A stretch of DNA of 64,000 nucleotides, from NCBI GenBank assembly GCA_001799635.1, contig MGTV01000008.1, forward strand, positions 188,879-252,878, read 5' to 3'. Made by a program: the position numbers and the translations under genes. Under the pieces are notes generated by a model, which searched no databases, was not told the DNA's origin, and worked only from the letters and a program-made list of their open reading frames with translations. Position 1 is the first letter of the stretch. Every line of letters begins with the position of its first letter. Below are positions 1-7,942 of the stretch, piece after piece. This stretch comes from Elusimicrobia bacterium GWA2_62_23. GTDB lineage: Bacteria > Elusimicrobiota > Elusimicrobia > Elusimicrobiales > UBA9959.

Positions 1-1
1 C

Positions 2-1198
2 CCCAACATCGCCGGCCGCAAGTATCCCAAAGAGCTCGCGGGGAAGATGTACCCGAAGGGCATCCCGATATTCGAAGAGAAAGAGCTGCCGGAGCTGATA
101 AAGAAGTTCAAGGTGGACGAAGTGGTGTTCGCCTACTCCGACGTGGCCTTTAACACCGTGATGGCCAAGGGCAGCATAGTGCTGGCCTGCGGCGCCGACT
201 TCACGCTGCTGGGCGGCGAGCATACCTACATTAAGTCCAAGAAGCCGGTGATAGCCGTCTGCGCCGTGCGCACCGGCTGCGGCAAGAGCCAGACCACCCG
301 CGCCATCGCCTCCATGCTCAAGGGCATGGGCAAGAAAGTGGTGGCCATCCGCCATCCCATGCCTTACGGCGACCTGGTGAAGCAGACCTGGCAGCGCTAC
401 GAGACGCTGGAGGACCTGAAGAAGCACGAGTGCACCATCGAGGAGATGGAAGAGTACGAGCCGCACATAGCGGCCGGCCACATCATCTACTCCGGCGTGG
501 ACTACGGCGAGATCTTGAAGCGCGCCGAGAAGGAAGCGGACGTTATCCTGTGGGACGGCGGCAACAACGACCTGCCCTTCTACAAGCCGGACCTGCACAT
601 TACCGTGACGGACCCGCTGCGCTCCGGCCACGAAGCCACCTTCCACCCCGGCGCCGCCAACCTGCGGATGGCCGACGTGGTGGTGATCAATAAAGTGGAC
701 ACCGCCTCCGCCAAGGAGATAGCCGTGGTGCGGGCCAACATCAAGGCCATGAACCCCAAGGCCCAGATCATAGAGGCCGAGAGCCCGGTGACCGTGGATA
801 ATCCCGCGGCCGTGAAGGGCAAGCGGGTGCTCGTAGTGGAAGACGGCCCCACGCTGACCCACGGCGACATGCACTTCGGCGCGGGCCACGTGGCCGCGAA
901 GAAGTACAAGGCCAAGTCCATAGTGGACCCCCGCAAGTACGCCGTCGGCACCATCAAGAAGGTGTACGAGAACTTCAAGCAGATCACGGACATCCTGCCC
1001 GCCATGGGTTACGGCGACAAGCAGATGGCCGAGCTGAACAAGACCATCAACGCGGTCCCCTGCGACGTGGTGATAGTCGGCACGCCCATAGACCTGGCGC
1101 GCCACCTGAAGTTCAACAAGCCCTCCGTGCGCGTGACGTACGAACTGAAAGAGCGCAAGGCCGGCGGCCTGAAGGCCGCCCTGAAGAAAATAATATAA
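2..1198 (+). CDS. Cyclic 2,3-diphosphoglycerate synthetase-like GTPase (5' truncated)
   Basis: The reading frame is open from base 2 with no stop, and the residues before the first ATG (at 47) read like the family's interior, so the N-terminus lies outside the window. About 398 residues are visible. The fragment holds a P-loop-like stretch TGCGKSQTTR, followed by DGGNNDLPF and a GTPase-type VINKVD motif. This matches the COG2403 family, which includes archaeal cyclic 2,3-diphosphoglycerate synthetase; many bacterial members have no proven activity. The next gene is pgk, which handles a neighbouring glycolytic phosphoglycerate, so a metabolic link is plausible but inferred. A GC-rich hairpin without a T-tract lies between the two genes. 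Confidence 0.8.
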   Translation, partial: PNIAGRKYPKELAGKMYPKGIPIFEEKELPELIKKFKVDEVVFAYSDVAFNTVMAKGSIVLACGADFTLLGGEHTYIKSKKPVIAVCAVRTGCGKSQTTRAIASMLKGMGKKVVAIRHPMPYGDLVKQTWQRYETLEDLKKHECTIEEMEEYEPHIAAGHIIYSGVDYGEILKRAEKEADVILWDGGNNDLPFYKPDLHITVTDPLRSGHEATFHPGAANLRMADVVVINKVDTASAKEIAVVRANIKAMNPKAQIIEAESPVTVDNPAAVKGKRVLVVEDGPTLTHGDMHFGAGHVAAKKYKAKSIVDPRKYAVGTIKKVYENFKQITDILPAMGYGDKQMAELNKTINAVPCDVVIVGTPIDLARHLKFNKPSVRVTYELKERKAGGLKAALKKII

Positions 1199-1208
1199 GA
1201 AAGCCCGC

Positions 1209-1233
1209 CCCGGGCCGGTTAAGCCGGCCCGGG
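1209..1233 (+). other. GC-rich hairpin between the GTPase gene and pgk
   Basis: A perfect 10-bp stem, CCCGGGCCGG (1209-1218) with CCGGCCCGGG (1224-1233), closes a 5-nt loop. No T-run follows, so it is not a canonical intrinsic terminator. It could be an RNA-processing or stability element in a GTPase-pgk message. Confidence 0.5.
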
Positions 1234-1280
1234 CGCGGTTCAAGTTTAGAGTTCATATTTTCGACCGGAAGGTGACCGCA

Positions 1281-2498
1281 ATGACCACGGAAAGCAAGAC
1301 GGTGCTCAAGCTCGCCAAAGTGCAGGACGCCAAACTCAAGGACAAGAACGTGCTGGTGCGCGTGGACTACAACGTGCCCATCAAGGACGGCGTCATAACC
1401 GACGACACCCGCATCCGCGAGACCATGAAGACCGTGAAGCTGCTGCTCGAGGGCAATAACCGGGTGGTGCTGATGGCGCACCTGGGCCGCCCCAAGGGCC
1501 AGCCGGTGGAGAAGTACAGCCTGAAACCCGTGGCGGCCAAGCTGGCCGAACTGTCCGGCGCCAAGGTGCATTTCGCCCCCGACTGCGTGGGCCCCGAGGC
1601 GGACAAAGTGGTGGCGGCGGCGAAGAAGGGGGAGATAGTGCTCCTCGAGAACCTGCGCTACCACGCCGAGGAAGAGAAGAACGACGATAATTTCGCCAAG
1701 CAGCTCGCCAAGCACGGCGAGTATTTTGTGCAGGAGGCCTTTGGCGCCCTGCACCGCGCGCATGGCAGCACTTCCGCCATCTGCAAGCATCTGCCCGGGG
1801 CCATTGGCTTCCTGGTGCAGAAGGAGCTGGAATACCTCGACAAGGCCATGGTGAGCCCCGTGCGCCCCTTCCTCGCCATCATAGGCGGGGCCAAGGTGGC
1901 CGACAAGCTCTCCGTGCTCTACAGCCTCATCGAGAAGGTGGACACCCTGATAATCGGCGGCGGCATGGCTTACACCTTCCTGGCCGCGCAGAACACCAAT
2001 ATCGGCAAGTCGCTGCTGGAGGCGGACAAGGTGGAAGAGGCCAAGAACATCATTCTGAAAGCCCACCGCAATAACGTGGAACTGCTGCTGCCCGCGGACC
2101 ACCGCGTGGTAAGCGAGATAAAGCCGGACGCCGAGGTGGAGGTCACCCAGGCCATGGCCGTGCCGGACGGCAAGATAGGCGTGGACATAGGGCCCCGCAC
2201 CGAGATGCTGTTCGCCGACAAGATCAAGAATTCCAAGACCATTTTCTGGAACGGCCCCGTGGGCATTTTCGAGACGCCGGCCTTCGCCAGCGGCAGCGTG
2301 ACCGTGGCCAACGCCATGGCGGCGGCCACCCGCGCGGGCGCCACCACCATCCTGGGCGGCGGGGACACCCTGAGCGTGCTCAAGACCGCCAAGGTGAAGG
2401 GCGAGAACATTTCCCACTGCTCCACCGGCGGCGGCGCCAGCCTGGAGTTCGTGGAAGGCAAGCAGCTGCCGGGCCTGGTGGCCCTGTCGCAGAAGTGA
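1281..2498 (+). CDS. pgk: Phosphoglycerate kinase
   Basis: Transfers phosphate between 1,3-bisphosphoglycerate and ADP in glycolysis; cytoplasmic. The product is 405 residues, close to the bacterial norm. Visible family motifs are RVDYNVP, DDTRI and HLGRPKG near the N-terminus (substrate-binding half) and the C-terminal nucleotide-binding glycine run ILGGGDT. ATG 1281 is preferred over GTG 1272 because GGAAGG (1267-1272) sits 8 nt upstream of it. It lies between the cDPG-synthetase-like GTPase and secG, probably co-transcribed with secG (26 nt gap), ending at the terminator near 2861. Confidence 0.97.
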   Translation: MTTESKTVLKLAKVQDAKLKDKNVLVRVDYNVPIKDGVITDDTRIRETMKTVKLLLEGNNRVVLMAHLGRPKGQPVEKYSLKPVAAKLAELSGAKVHFAPDCVGPEADKVVAAAKKGEIVLLENLRYHAEEEKNDDNFAKQLAKHGEYFVQEAFGALHRAHGSTSAICKHLPGAIGFLVQKELEYLDKAMVSPVRPFLAIIGGAKVADKLSVLYSLIEKVDTLIIGGGMAYTFLAAQNTNIGKSLLEADKVEEAKNIILKAHRNNVELLLPADHRVVSEIKPDAEVEVTQAMAVPDGKIGVDIGPRTEMLFADKIKNSKTIFWNGPVGIFETPAFASGSVTVANAMAAATRAGATTILGGGDTLSVLKTAKVKGENISHCSTGGGASLEFVEGKQLPGLVALSQK

Positions 2499-2524
2499 TT
2501 TAGTAATTAACCGGAGGAAACTGA

Positions 2525-2842
2525 ATGTATAACCTGATCGTAATATTGCACGTGATACTGGCTTTCGTGATCATCATCTCGATAGTCGTGTTCCAGACCA
2601 GCAAGGGCTCGGCCCTCAGCATGTTCGGCGGCGGCGGGGATTCCCTGTTCAACGCGGCCAGCGGCACTTCTTTCATAAAGAAGTTCACCGCGGTGGCGGC
2701 CGGGCTTTTTGCCGCTACCTCGCTGCTGCTGACCATCTTCGGGGCGAACAACCGCTTCCGCTCGGTGGTGCAGGAATACCCGCTGCAGCAGCAGGCCGCC
2801 CCGGCCCAGCCGGCCCCTGCCCCCGCACCCGTAAAGAAGTAA
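2525..2842 (+). CDS. secG: Protein translocase subunit SecG
   Basis: Small SecYEG-associated membrane subunit of 105 residues. Two hydrophobic segments (about residues 2-22 and 52-73) flank the conserved region FQTSKGSALSMFGGGGDSL, which matches the SecG loop. The C-terminal tail is rich in Q, A and P. A good ribosome site (GGAGGAA) precedes the ATG. It follows pgk closely, a common bacterial arrangement. Confidence 0.93.
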   Translation: MYNLIVILHVILAFVIIISIVVFQTSKGSALSMFGGGGDSLFNAASGTSFIKKFTAVAAGLFAATSLLLTIFGANNRFRSVVQEYPLQQQAAPAQPAPAPAPVKK

Positions 2843-2860
2843 GGCCGCCCGGCAGTAAAG

Positions 2861-2893
2861 AAAAAGCCCCGCTTCGGCGGGGCTTTTCTTTTT
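2861..2893 (+). terminator. Intrinsic terminator after secG
   Basis: Stem AAAAGCCCCGC / GCGGGGCTTTT with a TTCG tetraloop followed by a T-rich run. It is nearly symmetric and could also serve the convergent gene on the minus strand. Confidence 0.9.
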
Positions 2894-2896
2894 GGT

Positions 2897-2958
2897 GTCA
2901 TCCCGGCGAAAGCCGGGATCCAGTTTTTTGTCTGGGCCCCGGCTTTCGCCGGGGCGAC
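2897..2958. repeat. REP-like palindromic doublet between convergent genes
   Basis: Two 27-nt arms (2897-2923 and 2932-2958) are inverted copies of each other with about four mismatches. Each contains its own CCCGGCGAAAGCCGGG-type hairpin with a GAAA loop. The spacing of 8 nt and the position between convergent secG and the CNNM-type gene fit a REP/REPIN doublet. Similar GCGAAAGC palindromes are widespread in bacterial genomes. Confidence 0.7.
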
Positions 2959-2962
2959 TGGC

Positions 2963-4483
2963 CTATTTCATTACTTTGTTTTCGAAGGCGGTGACGACGT
3001 CCATGAGGTTTTCGGGGGTTTTGGCGGAGAGCAGGCGTTTGCGCAGGGTGACGTTGGAGATGAGGCCAGAGAGCTGCGCCAGGATATTGAGCTGGAGGGT
3101 GGGCTCGTTGAAGGGCGTGAGGATGAGGAAGACCACCTTTACCGGCTGGCCGTCGGGCGAGGGGAAATCTATGCCCTCGCGGCTCTTGCCTATGGCCAGC
3201 AGCGGCCGCGACAGGGAGGCCAGGCGGGCGTGGGGGAAGGCGGTCTGGTGGCCGAGGGCGGTGGAGAAGTTGCTCTCCCTTTTGAGAATGGCCTTCAGGG
3301 CGTCGTCCTTGTCGAAAACGGGGGTGGTTTCGTAGAGTTTGTTGAGGACTTCCTCTATGGCCGCCGAACGGCCGGTTTCTTTCATGTCCAGCACGCAGGC
3401 CTTGGAGAGCAGCAGGTCGCTTAGGAGCAGCTTGGGGGGCTGTTCGAACTCGTCGCGGATCTCGCCGGTGAGTTCTTCCACTATGTCTTCCATGGTGAGC
3501 AGGCCCGTGATCTCGCCCTTGGGGCTCTTCACCAGGGCCAGCTGCACCCGTTTCTCCTGGAAGTCGCGCAGGGCGCGTTCCACGGAGATCTCCTCGGAGA
3601 TCTCCATGAGCGGGCGCTTTATGGCGGCGATCTCCGGGCGCACCGGGGCGTTCTGGGCTATGAAGCAGGCGGCCATGTCCTTGAAATGCACGTAGCCGTC
3701 TATGGCGCCGTCCTCCTTGAGGACGGGGTAGCGGGAGAACTGCTTGTCCTTGATGGTTTTGAGGTTGTTCTCCCAGGGCAGGGCGGTGTTGATGAAGCTG
3801 ATGGCGCCGCGGGGGGTCATGACCTCTTTCACCCGGGTCTTGCCGAAGTCGAAGAGGTGTTCGAACATCATGAGGCGGCCCAGGGAGATGCGGCCGTGCT
3901 CCTGGCTCTGGCCCAGGATCATGCGCAGTTCCTCGTCGGAATGCACGGTCTCCTCCTGGTTGCGGCGTATGCGCAGCGCCTTGAGCACCAGGTTGGCGCT
4001 TTCGTTGAGCAGCCACATGGGGGCGAAGAAGACGGTGTGGAAGAACTTGAACGGGGCGGCTATCCACAGGGCGGAGGCCTCGGGCATGCGGATGGCCATG
4101 TTTTTGGGCACCAGCTCGCCCAGCACCACGTGGAAGCCGGTGATGACGGCGAAGGCCAGGCCGATGGACAGGGTATGCGTGGCCGCCGGGGTGAGCGTGA
4201 GGCCGAGCAGGCCGAAGAGGGGTGTGACGAGGTGGCCCACGGCCGGCTCGCCCACCCAGCCCAGGCCGATGCTGGCTATGGTGATGCCGAGCTGGGCGGT
4301 GGAGAGGTAGGCCTCCAGGTCTTTGGAGATCTCCTTGGCTATCTTGGCCCGGGTGACGCCCTTGGCCGAGAGCTCTTCGAGGCGGGTAAAACGCACTTTT
4401 ACCGCCGCGAATTCGGACAGAACGAAGAAAGCGTTAAGCAGGAGGAAGAAGAAGGCTGCCAGCAAGTAGAGCAATTCGGTCAT
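2963..4483 (-). CDS. CNNM/HlyC-type (DUF21-CBS) membrane protein fused to a PTS EIIA domain
   Basis: A 506-residue protein. The N-terminal DUF21 region (about 1-165) has membrane segments starting LLYLLAAFFFLLLNAFF and the typical HVVLGELVPKN. A paired CBS region follows (about 190-340, with VKEVMTPR and LLTMEDIVEELTGEI). Instead of the usual CorC_HlyC domain, the C-terminus (about 355-506) resembles PTS EIIA of the fructose/nitrogen type, with a likely phospho-histidine in TAFPHAR (residue 418). Family members are linked to divalent-cation transport. ATG 4483 is chosen over 4492 because a TAAAAT hexamer ends 7 nt before it, fitting a leaderless start; neither start has a clear Shine-Dalgarno site. 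Confidence 0.85.
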   Translation of the reverse strand: MTELLYLLAAFFFLLLNAFFVLSEFAAVKVRFTRLEELSAKGVTRAKIAKEISKDLEAYLSTAQLGITIASIGLGWVGEPAVGHLVTPLFGLLGLTLTPAATHTLSIGLAFAVITGFHVVLGELVPKNMAIRMPEASALWIAAPFKFFHTVFFAPMWLLNESANLVLKALRIRRNQEETVHSDEELRMILGQSQEHGRISLGRLMMFEHLFDFGKTRVKEVMTPRGAISFINTALPWENNLKTIKDKQFSRYPVLKEDGAIDGYVHFKDMAACFIAQNAPVRPEIAAIKRPLMEISEEISVERALRDFQEKRVQLALVKSPKGEITGLLTMEDIVEELTGEIRDEFEQPPKLLLSDLLLSKACVLDMKETGRSAAIEEVLNKLYETTPVFDKDDALKAILKRESNFSTALGHQTAFPHARLASLSRPLLAIGKSREGIDFPSPDGQPVKVVFLILTPFNEPTLQLNILAQLSGLISNVTLRKRLLSAKTPENLMDVVTAFENKVMK

Positions 4484-4547
4484 TCTTATCATTTTACAAA
4501 TATTGGGAATTTGGTAAAATATATAAAGTTCATTAAATACGTTTTAC

Positions 4548-4629
4548 GCGCGGGTGGTGGAACTGGTAGACACGCACGTTTGAGGGGCGTGTGCCTAACG
4601 GCTTGCGGGTTCGATTCCCGCCCCGCGCA
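4548..4629 (+). tRNA. tRNA-Leu (anticodon GAG)
   Basis: Acceptor stem GCGCGGG (4548-4554) pairs with CCCGCGC (4622-4628), with discriminator A at 4629. The anticodon stem CACGT/GCGTG encloses loop TTGAGGG, giving anticodon GAG. The T-arm GCGGGTTCGATTCCCGC and a short variable arm are clear. The 3' CCA is not encoded. Confidence 0.95.
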
Positions 4630-4638
4630 AATTTCACG

Positions 4639-4680
4639 GAGGACCGGTCCCATTTTTGGTGCCGGTCCTCTATTTTTTAT
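4639..4680 (+). terminator. Intrinsic terminator after tRNA-Leu
   Basis: Perfect 9-bp stem GAGGACCGG (4639-4647) / CCGGTCCTC (4662-4670) followed by TATTTTTTAT. It ends about 12 nt before the lysA start codon. Confidence 0.9.
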
Positions 4681-4691
4681 ATCCTATTACC

Positions 4692-5909
4692 ATGCTTTCC
4701 AAATATTTCAAGCCGGGCCTGCTCGAAAAGATAGCGGCGAAGGCCGGCACGCCGGTCTACGTGTATTCCGCGCCGGTCTTCCTCAAGCAGGTGCGCGCCT
4801 ACCAGAAGGCCTTTAAGGCCCTGGACCCGCTGTTCTGCTACGCCATGAAGGCCAACTCCAGCCGCGGGCTGTGCGCCCTGGCCGCCAAAGAGGGCTGGGG
4901 GGCGGACGTGGTGAGCGGCGGCGAGCTGTACCGGGCGCTGCGCGCGGGCTTCAAGCCGGGCAACATCATTTTTTCCGGGGTGGGCAAGACGCCCGAAGAG
5001 CTGGACTACGCGCTGAAGGCCGGCATCCTGTTCGTGAACGCGGAATCCTTCGAAGAAGTCCTTGAACTGGAGAAGGCCGCGGCCCGGCTGAAGCTGCGCG
5101 CGCCGCTGTCCCTGCGCATCAACCCCGACGTGGACCCGCATACCCACAAGTTCATCTCCACCGGCAAACTGGGCAGCAAGTTCGGCGTCTCCTTCGAGGA
5201 GGCGCTGAAGATCTACGTGTACGCGGCCGAATCCCGGCACTTAAAGCCGGTAGGCGCCCATTTCCACATAGGTTCGCAGGTGCATTCGGCCGGGCCTTAC
5301 GCCCTGGCCGCCGGCCGCCTGGCCGCTTTCATGCTGAAGCTGGCCAGCCGCGGCGTGAACCTGAAATACGCCGACGTGGGCGGCGGCTGGGGCGTGAAGG
5401 AAGGCGGCGAGATGGCCGACCCCGCCGCGCTAGCGAAGGCCGTGGCCGGGGTGTTCCAGGGCAGCGGCTTCCGGGTGATCCTGGAGCCGGGCCGCTCGGT
5501 CTGCGCGCCGGCGGGGCTGCTGCTGGGCCGGGTGATCTACCGCAAGAGCGGCGGGCATAAGAACTATATTGTGGTGGACGCCGCCATGAACGACCTGGTG
5601 CGGCCCGCCTTGTACGGGGCGAAGCATCCGGTGGCGCTGGTGGGCGCTGGGCGCGGGCCGGAGAAAATTTACGACATAGTGGGGCCCGTCTGCGAGAGCG
5701 GCGATTTCCTGGCCCAGGGCGTGCGCCTGAAGGAGCCCCGGCCGGGCCAGCTGCTGGCGGTCTATTCGGCCGGCGCCTACGGCTTCTCCATGAGCTCGCA
5801 GTACAATTCCCGGCCGCGCGCCGCCGAGGCCCTCATAACCGGCCCCGCCGCCTGGCGGCTGATACGCCGGCGGGAAACCTACAGGGACCTGGTGGCGGCG
5901 GAAAAGTAA
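4692..5909 (+). CDS. lysA: Diaminopimelate decarboxylase
   Basis: Converts meso-diaminopimelate to lysine, PLP-dependent and cytoplasmic. The product is 405 residues. PLP lysine lies in FCYAMKANSS (K53), followed by HIGSQ, DVGGGWG and EPGRSVCAPAG, and the active-site CESGDFL near the C-terminus: the fold-type III decarboxylase order. The ATG at 4692 is preferred over an upstream GTG at 4656, which lies inside the tRNA terminator. No Shine-Dalgarno site is seen; TATATC lies 8 nt upstream, so a leaderless message is possible. Confidence 0.94.
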   Translation: MLSKYFKPGLLEKIAAKAGTPVYVYSAPVFLKQVRAYQKAFKALDPLFCYAMKANSSRGLCALAAKEGWGADVVSGGELYRALRAGFKPGNIIFSGVGKTPEELDYALKAGILFVNAESFEEVLELEKAAARLKLRAPLSLRINPDVDPHTHKFISTGKLGSKFGVSFEEALKIYVYAAESRHLKPVGAHFHIGSQVHSAGPYALAAGRLAAFMLKLASRGVNLKYADVGGGWGVKEGGEMADPAALAKAVAGVFQGSGFRVILEPGRSVCAPAGLLLGRVIYRKSGGHKNYIVVDAAMNDLVRPALYGAKHPVALVGAGRGPEKIYDIVGPVCESGDFLAQGVRLKEPRPGQLLAVYSAGAYGFSMSSQYNSRPRAAEALITGPAAWRLIRRRETYRDLVAAEK

Positions 5910-5930
5910 AAGCCCCGCTCCCAAATAAGA

Positions 5931-5960
5931 ACGCCCGCTCGCGCGGGCGTTTTTGCTTTT
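5931..5960. terminator. Intrinsic terminator between lysA and the amidase gene
   Basis: Stem ACGCCCGC / GCGGGCGT around a short loop, then TTTTTGCTTTT. It terminates lysA on the plus strand. Confidence 0.85.
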
Positions 5961-5979
5961 AAGTCGGCAGGGGCCGCTC

Positions 5980-7116
5980 TTAGTCGAAGGAGCCCAGGAG
6001 GAGCTTCAGGGCTTTTTGCTGGGCCGGGGTCATGGGCGGCGCGTCGGAGGGCAGTACCTTTACCGCTCGCGCGCGCGGCTGGGGTTTAAAGATGAGGTCT
6101 TTGATTTCGGGTTTCTTGGCGTAGAGGCCGTCGCCGGGGCAGTCGCTGTTGCCTATTTCGCGGTGGGCGTAGAAACTGCTGACGTGCACCGAGTAGGTGT
6201 CCTTCACGTAGCCGCCCACGGAAACGAAAGAGTCCAGCGAGGCCCGCGTGACCGGGTTGTTGACCGGCGGGTGGTAGTTGCCGATTATGGAGATGCCCAC
6301 GTTGCCGGGGTTGCGGCGCACTACGTGGGCGCCCAGCACGCCTATGGGGCGGCCTTCGAAGATGTTGCCGGAGGGGTCGATGACGAAGTGGTAGCCGATG
6401 TCTATCCACTCTTTGGCGTTCTGGTGGTAATCCTGGATGAACTGCACCTCGTTGCGGGCGGCTTCGAAGGTCTGCGGGTAATTGCCCTGGGTATGGTGCA
6501 GGGTGAAAGCCACGGGGGTGTGGGTGCTGTACGGCTCGGTGGGCGGCAGGGCGCCCCAGGCGGCCCGGCGTACTATCTTGAAGGGGGCGGCGTCGGGCAC
6601 GAACAAGGCGGGGTCGGGCACGTACGGGACGGTGGACGCGGCCACCGGCGTTTCACGGGTGGCCTCTCCTGCCAGCAGTTCGGTCTCGTAAACGGAGACC
6701 GAGGCGCCCTCGGGGGCGCCGGTGTTGATGATCTTCAGTTTGAGCGGCTGGGCGTTGAGCTCTACGCGGTACTTGGCCCAGAAGCGGCCGTTGGGATAGC
6801 GGCGGAAAGAGGTCTGGGTTACCTGGGCGGGGCGGGAGAAGAGGCCGCGGGCCTTAACGGAGAAATCCACCCGGGCGCCGGGGTCGGTCATGAGGCCCTG
6901 CACGAGGATGGTGTCGTAGGCTGCGGCGGGCGGCTCGCTGTAAGGGGTTTCCAGCAGGACGGCGCCTATTTTCTGCGTGCCGGAGAAAGTCGCTTCTATG
7001 GGGTAGGGCAGCCCATTGAAAACGGCGGGATCCCCGTCGCCGGAACCGGAGCCGGCGAAGGCGGAGGGGGCGCAGAGGAGGAGCAGGAGCAGCGAAGTGT
7101 TAAGCAGGGCCGTCAT
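5980..7116 (-). CDS. Secreted N-acetylmuramoyl-L-alanine amidase (PGRP/Amidase_2)
   Basis: 378 residues with a cleavable signal peptide (hydrophobic run about 4-16, AFA at 19-21). The middle (about 30-180) is a non-catalytic region of unknown role. The C-terminal catalytic domain (about 180-350) carries zinc-ligand motif FTLHHT (H207/H208), IGYHFVIDPSGNIFEGRP, and the closing YAHREIGNSDCPGD. It should cleave the lactyl-peptide bond of peptidoglycan in the periplasm or outside the cell. A CATAAT hexamer lies 6 nt before the ATG and there is no Shine-Dalgarno site, so a leaderless message is possible. Confidence 0.9.
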   Translation of the reverse strand: MTALLNTSLLLLLLCAPSAFAGSGSGDGDPAVFNGLPYPIEATFSGTQKIGAVLLETPYSEPPAAAYDTILVQGLMTDPGARVDFSVKARGLFSRPAQVTQTSFRRYPNGRFWAKYRVELNAQPLKLKIINTGAPEGASVSVYETELLAGEATRETPVAASTVPYVPDPALFVPDAAPFKIVRRAAWGALPPTEPYSTHTPVAFTLHHTQGNYPQTFEAARNEVQFIQDYHQNAKEWIDIGYHFVIDPSGNIFEGRPIGVLGAHVVRRNPGNVGISIIGNYHPPVNNPVTRASLDSFVSVGGYVKDTYSVHVSSFYAHREIGNSDCPGDGLYAKKPEIKDLIFKPQPRARAVKVLPSDAPPMTPAQQKALKLLLGSFD

Positions 7117-7187
7117 ATGTAAATTATGGCAGTATAAGCGGGTTTCGGGAAGTGACTTAAGGCCCAGCGGGCGGGTAGGCCCTTGGG

Positions 7188-7934
7188 CTACTCGCAGTCG
7201 CCCGAGCGCAGGTAGAGCAGGGCGGAAGCCAGGACGTTGCTGAAGTCCATCAGGGCCACCTTGAGCCCGCCGGCGCCGTCCAGGAAGCCCAGCTTGAGGA
7301 AATAGGCGGAGAGGAAGCGCGTGAAAGGGCGGAAGATGATGAAGAGGCGGCTGCGGTGCTTGAGGGCGTAAGAGCGGCAGAGGATCTCGGTGTAGAAAAC
7401 GCGCTTGCGGCGCTGGTCTTCCGGGTCGGAATAGGGGTAGTGCAGCAGCGGTTCCCTGAGGGCGGCAGCCTGGCCGTCTATTTCCAGGCGCTCGTGCACC
7501 GGCAGCGGCAGGAAGCGGGCAAAGCCGCGCTTGAAGAGGCGCAGCTGGGTGTCGGGGTATTTACCGCCGTGCCTGAGCCAGCGGCCGAAATAGAAGTTGC
7601 GGCGGGGCGTGGAGGCGGCCACCGCGGCGCCGGGGGCCGCGATGAAGGCCTGGATCTCCGCTTTCAGTTCCGGGGTTATCTCTTCGTCCGCGTCCAGGAT
7701 CAGGACCCAGTCCGAAGTGCACTGGTCTATGGCGAACTGCTTGTTGACGTAAACCGCCATGCTGTTGGGGCGGGCGAAATACTTGACGGGGAATTTGCGG
7801 GCCTCGAGCTCGGTGCCGTCGGAAGAGCCGCAGTCCACGAAGACGAGCTCGTCGGCCCACCTGGCGCTGGACAGGGAGCGGCGCAGGTTCTTCTCCTCGT
7901 TGTTGGCTATCATGGCCACTGAAAGGGTCGGCAT
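7188..7934 (-). CDS. Family 2 glycosyltransferase (LPS core type)
   Basis: 248 residues. Starts with the GT-A nucleotide-binding pattern LSVAMIANNEEKNLRRS and has the metal-binding DADEEI (D81, D83), then RLFKRG and PVHERLEI. This resembles the WaaE/KdtX-like GT2 family that decorates LPS inner core. The start at 7934 is set by the conserved MPTLSVAM; the open frame extends upstream only as a shadow of the neighbour. It is last in a four-gene leftward glycosyltransferase run. The sugar donor and acceptor cannot be read from sequence. Confidence 0.88.
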   Translation of the reverse strand: MPTLSVAMIANNEEKNLRRSLSSARWADELVFVDCGSSDGTELEARKFPVKYFARPNSMAVYVNKQFAIDQCTSDWVLILDADEEITPELKAEIQAFIAAPGAAVAASTPRRNFYFGRWLRHGGKYPDTQLRLFKRGFARFLPLPVHERLEIDGQAAALREPLLHYPYSDPEDQRRKRVFYTEILCRSYALKHRSRLFIIFRPFTRFLSAYFLKLGFLDGAGGLKVALMDFSNVLASALLYLRSGDCE

Positions 7935-7942
7935 AAGGCGGG

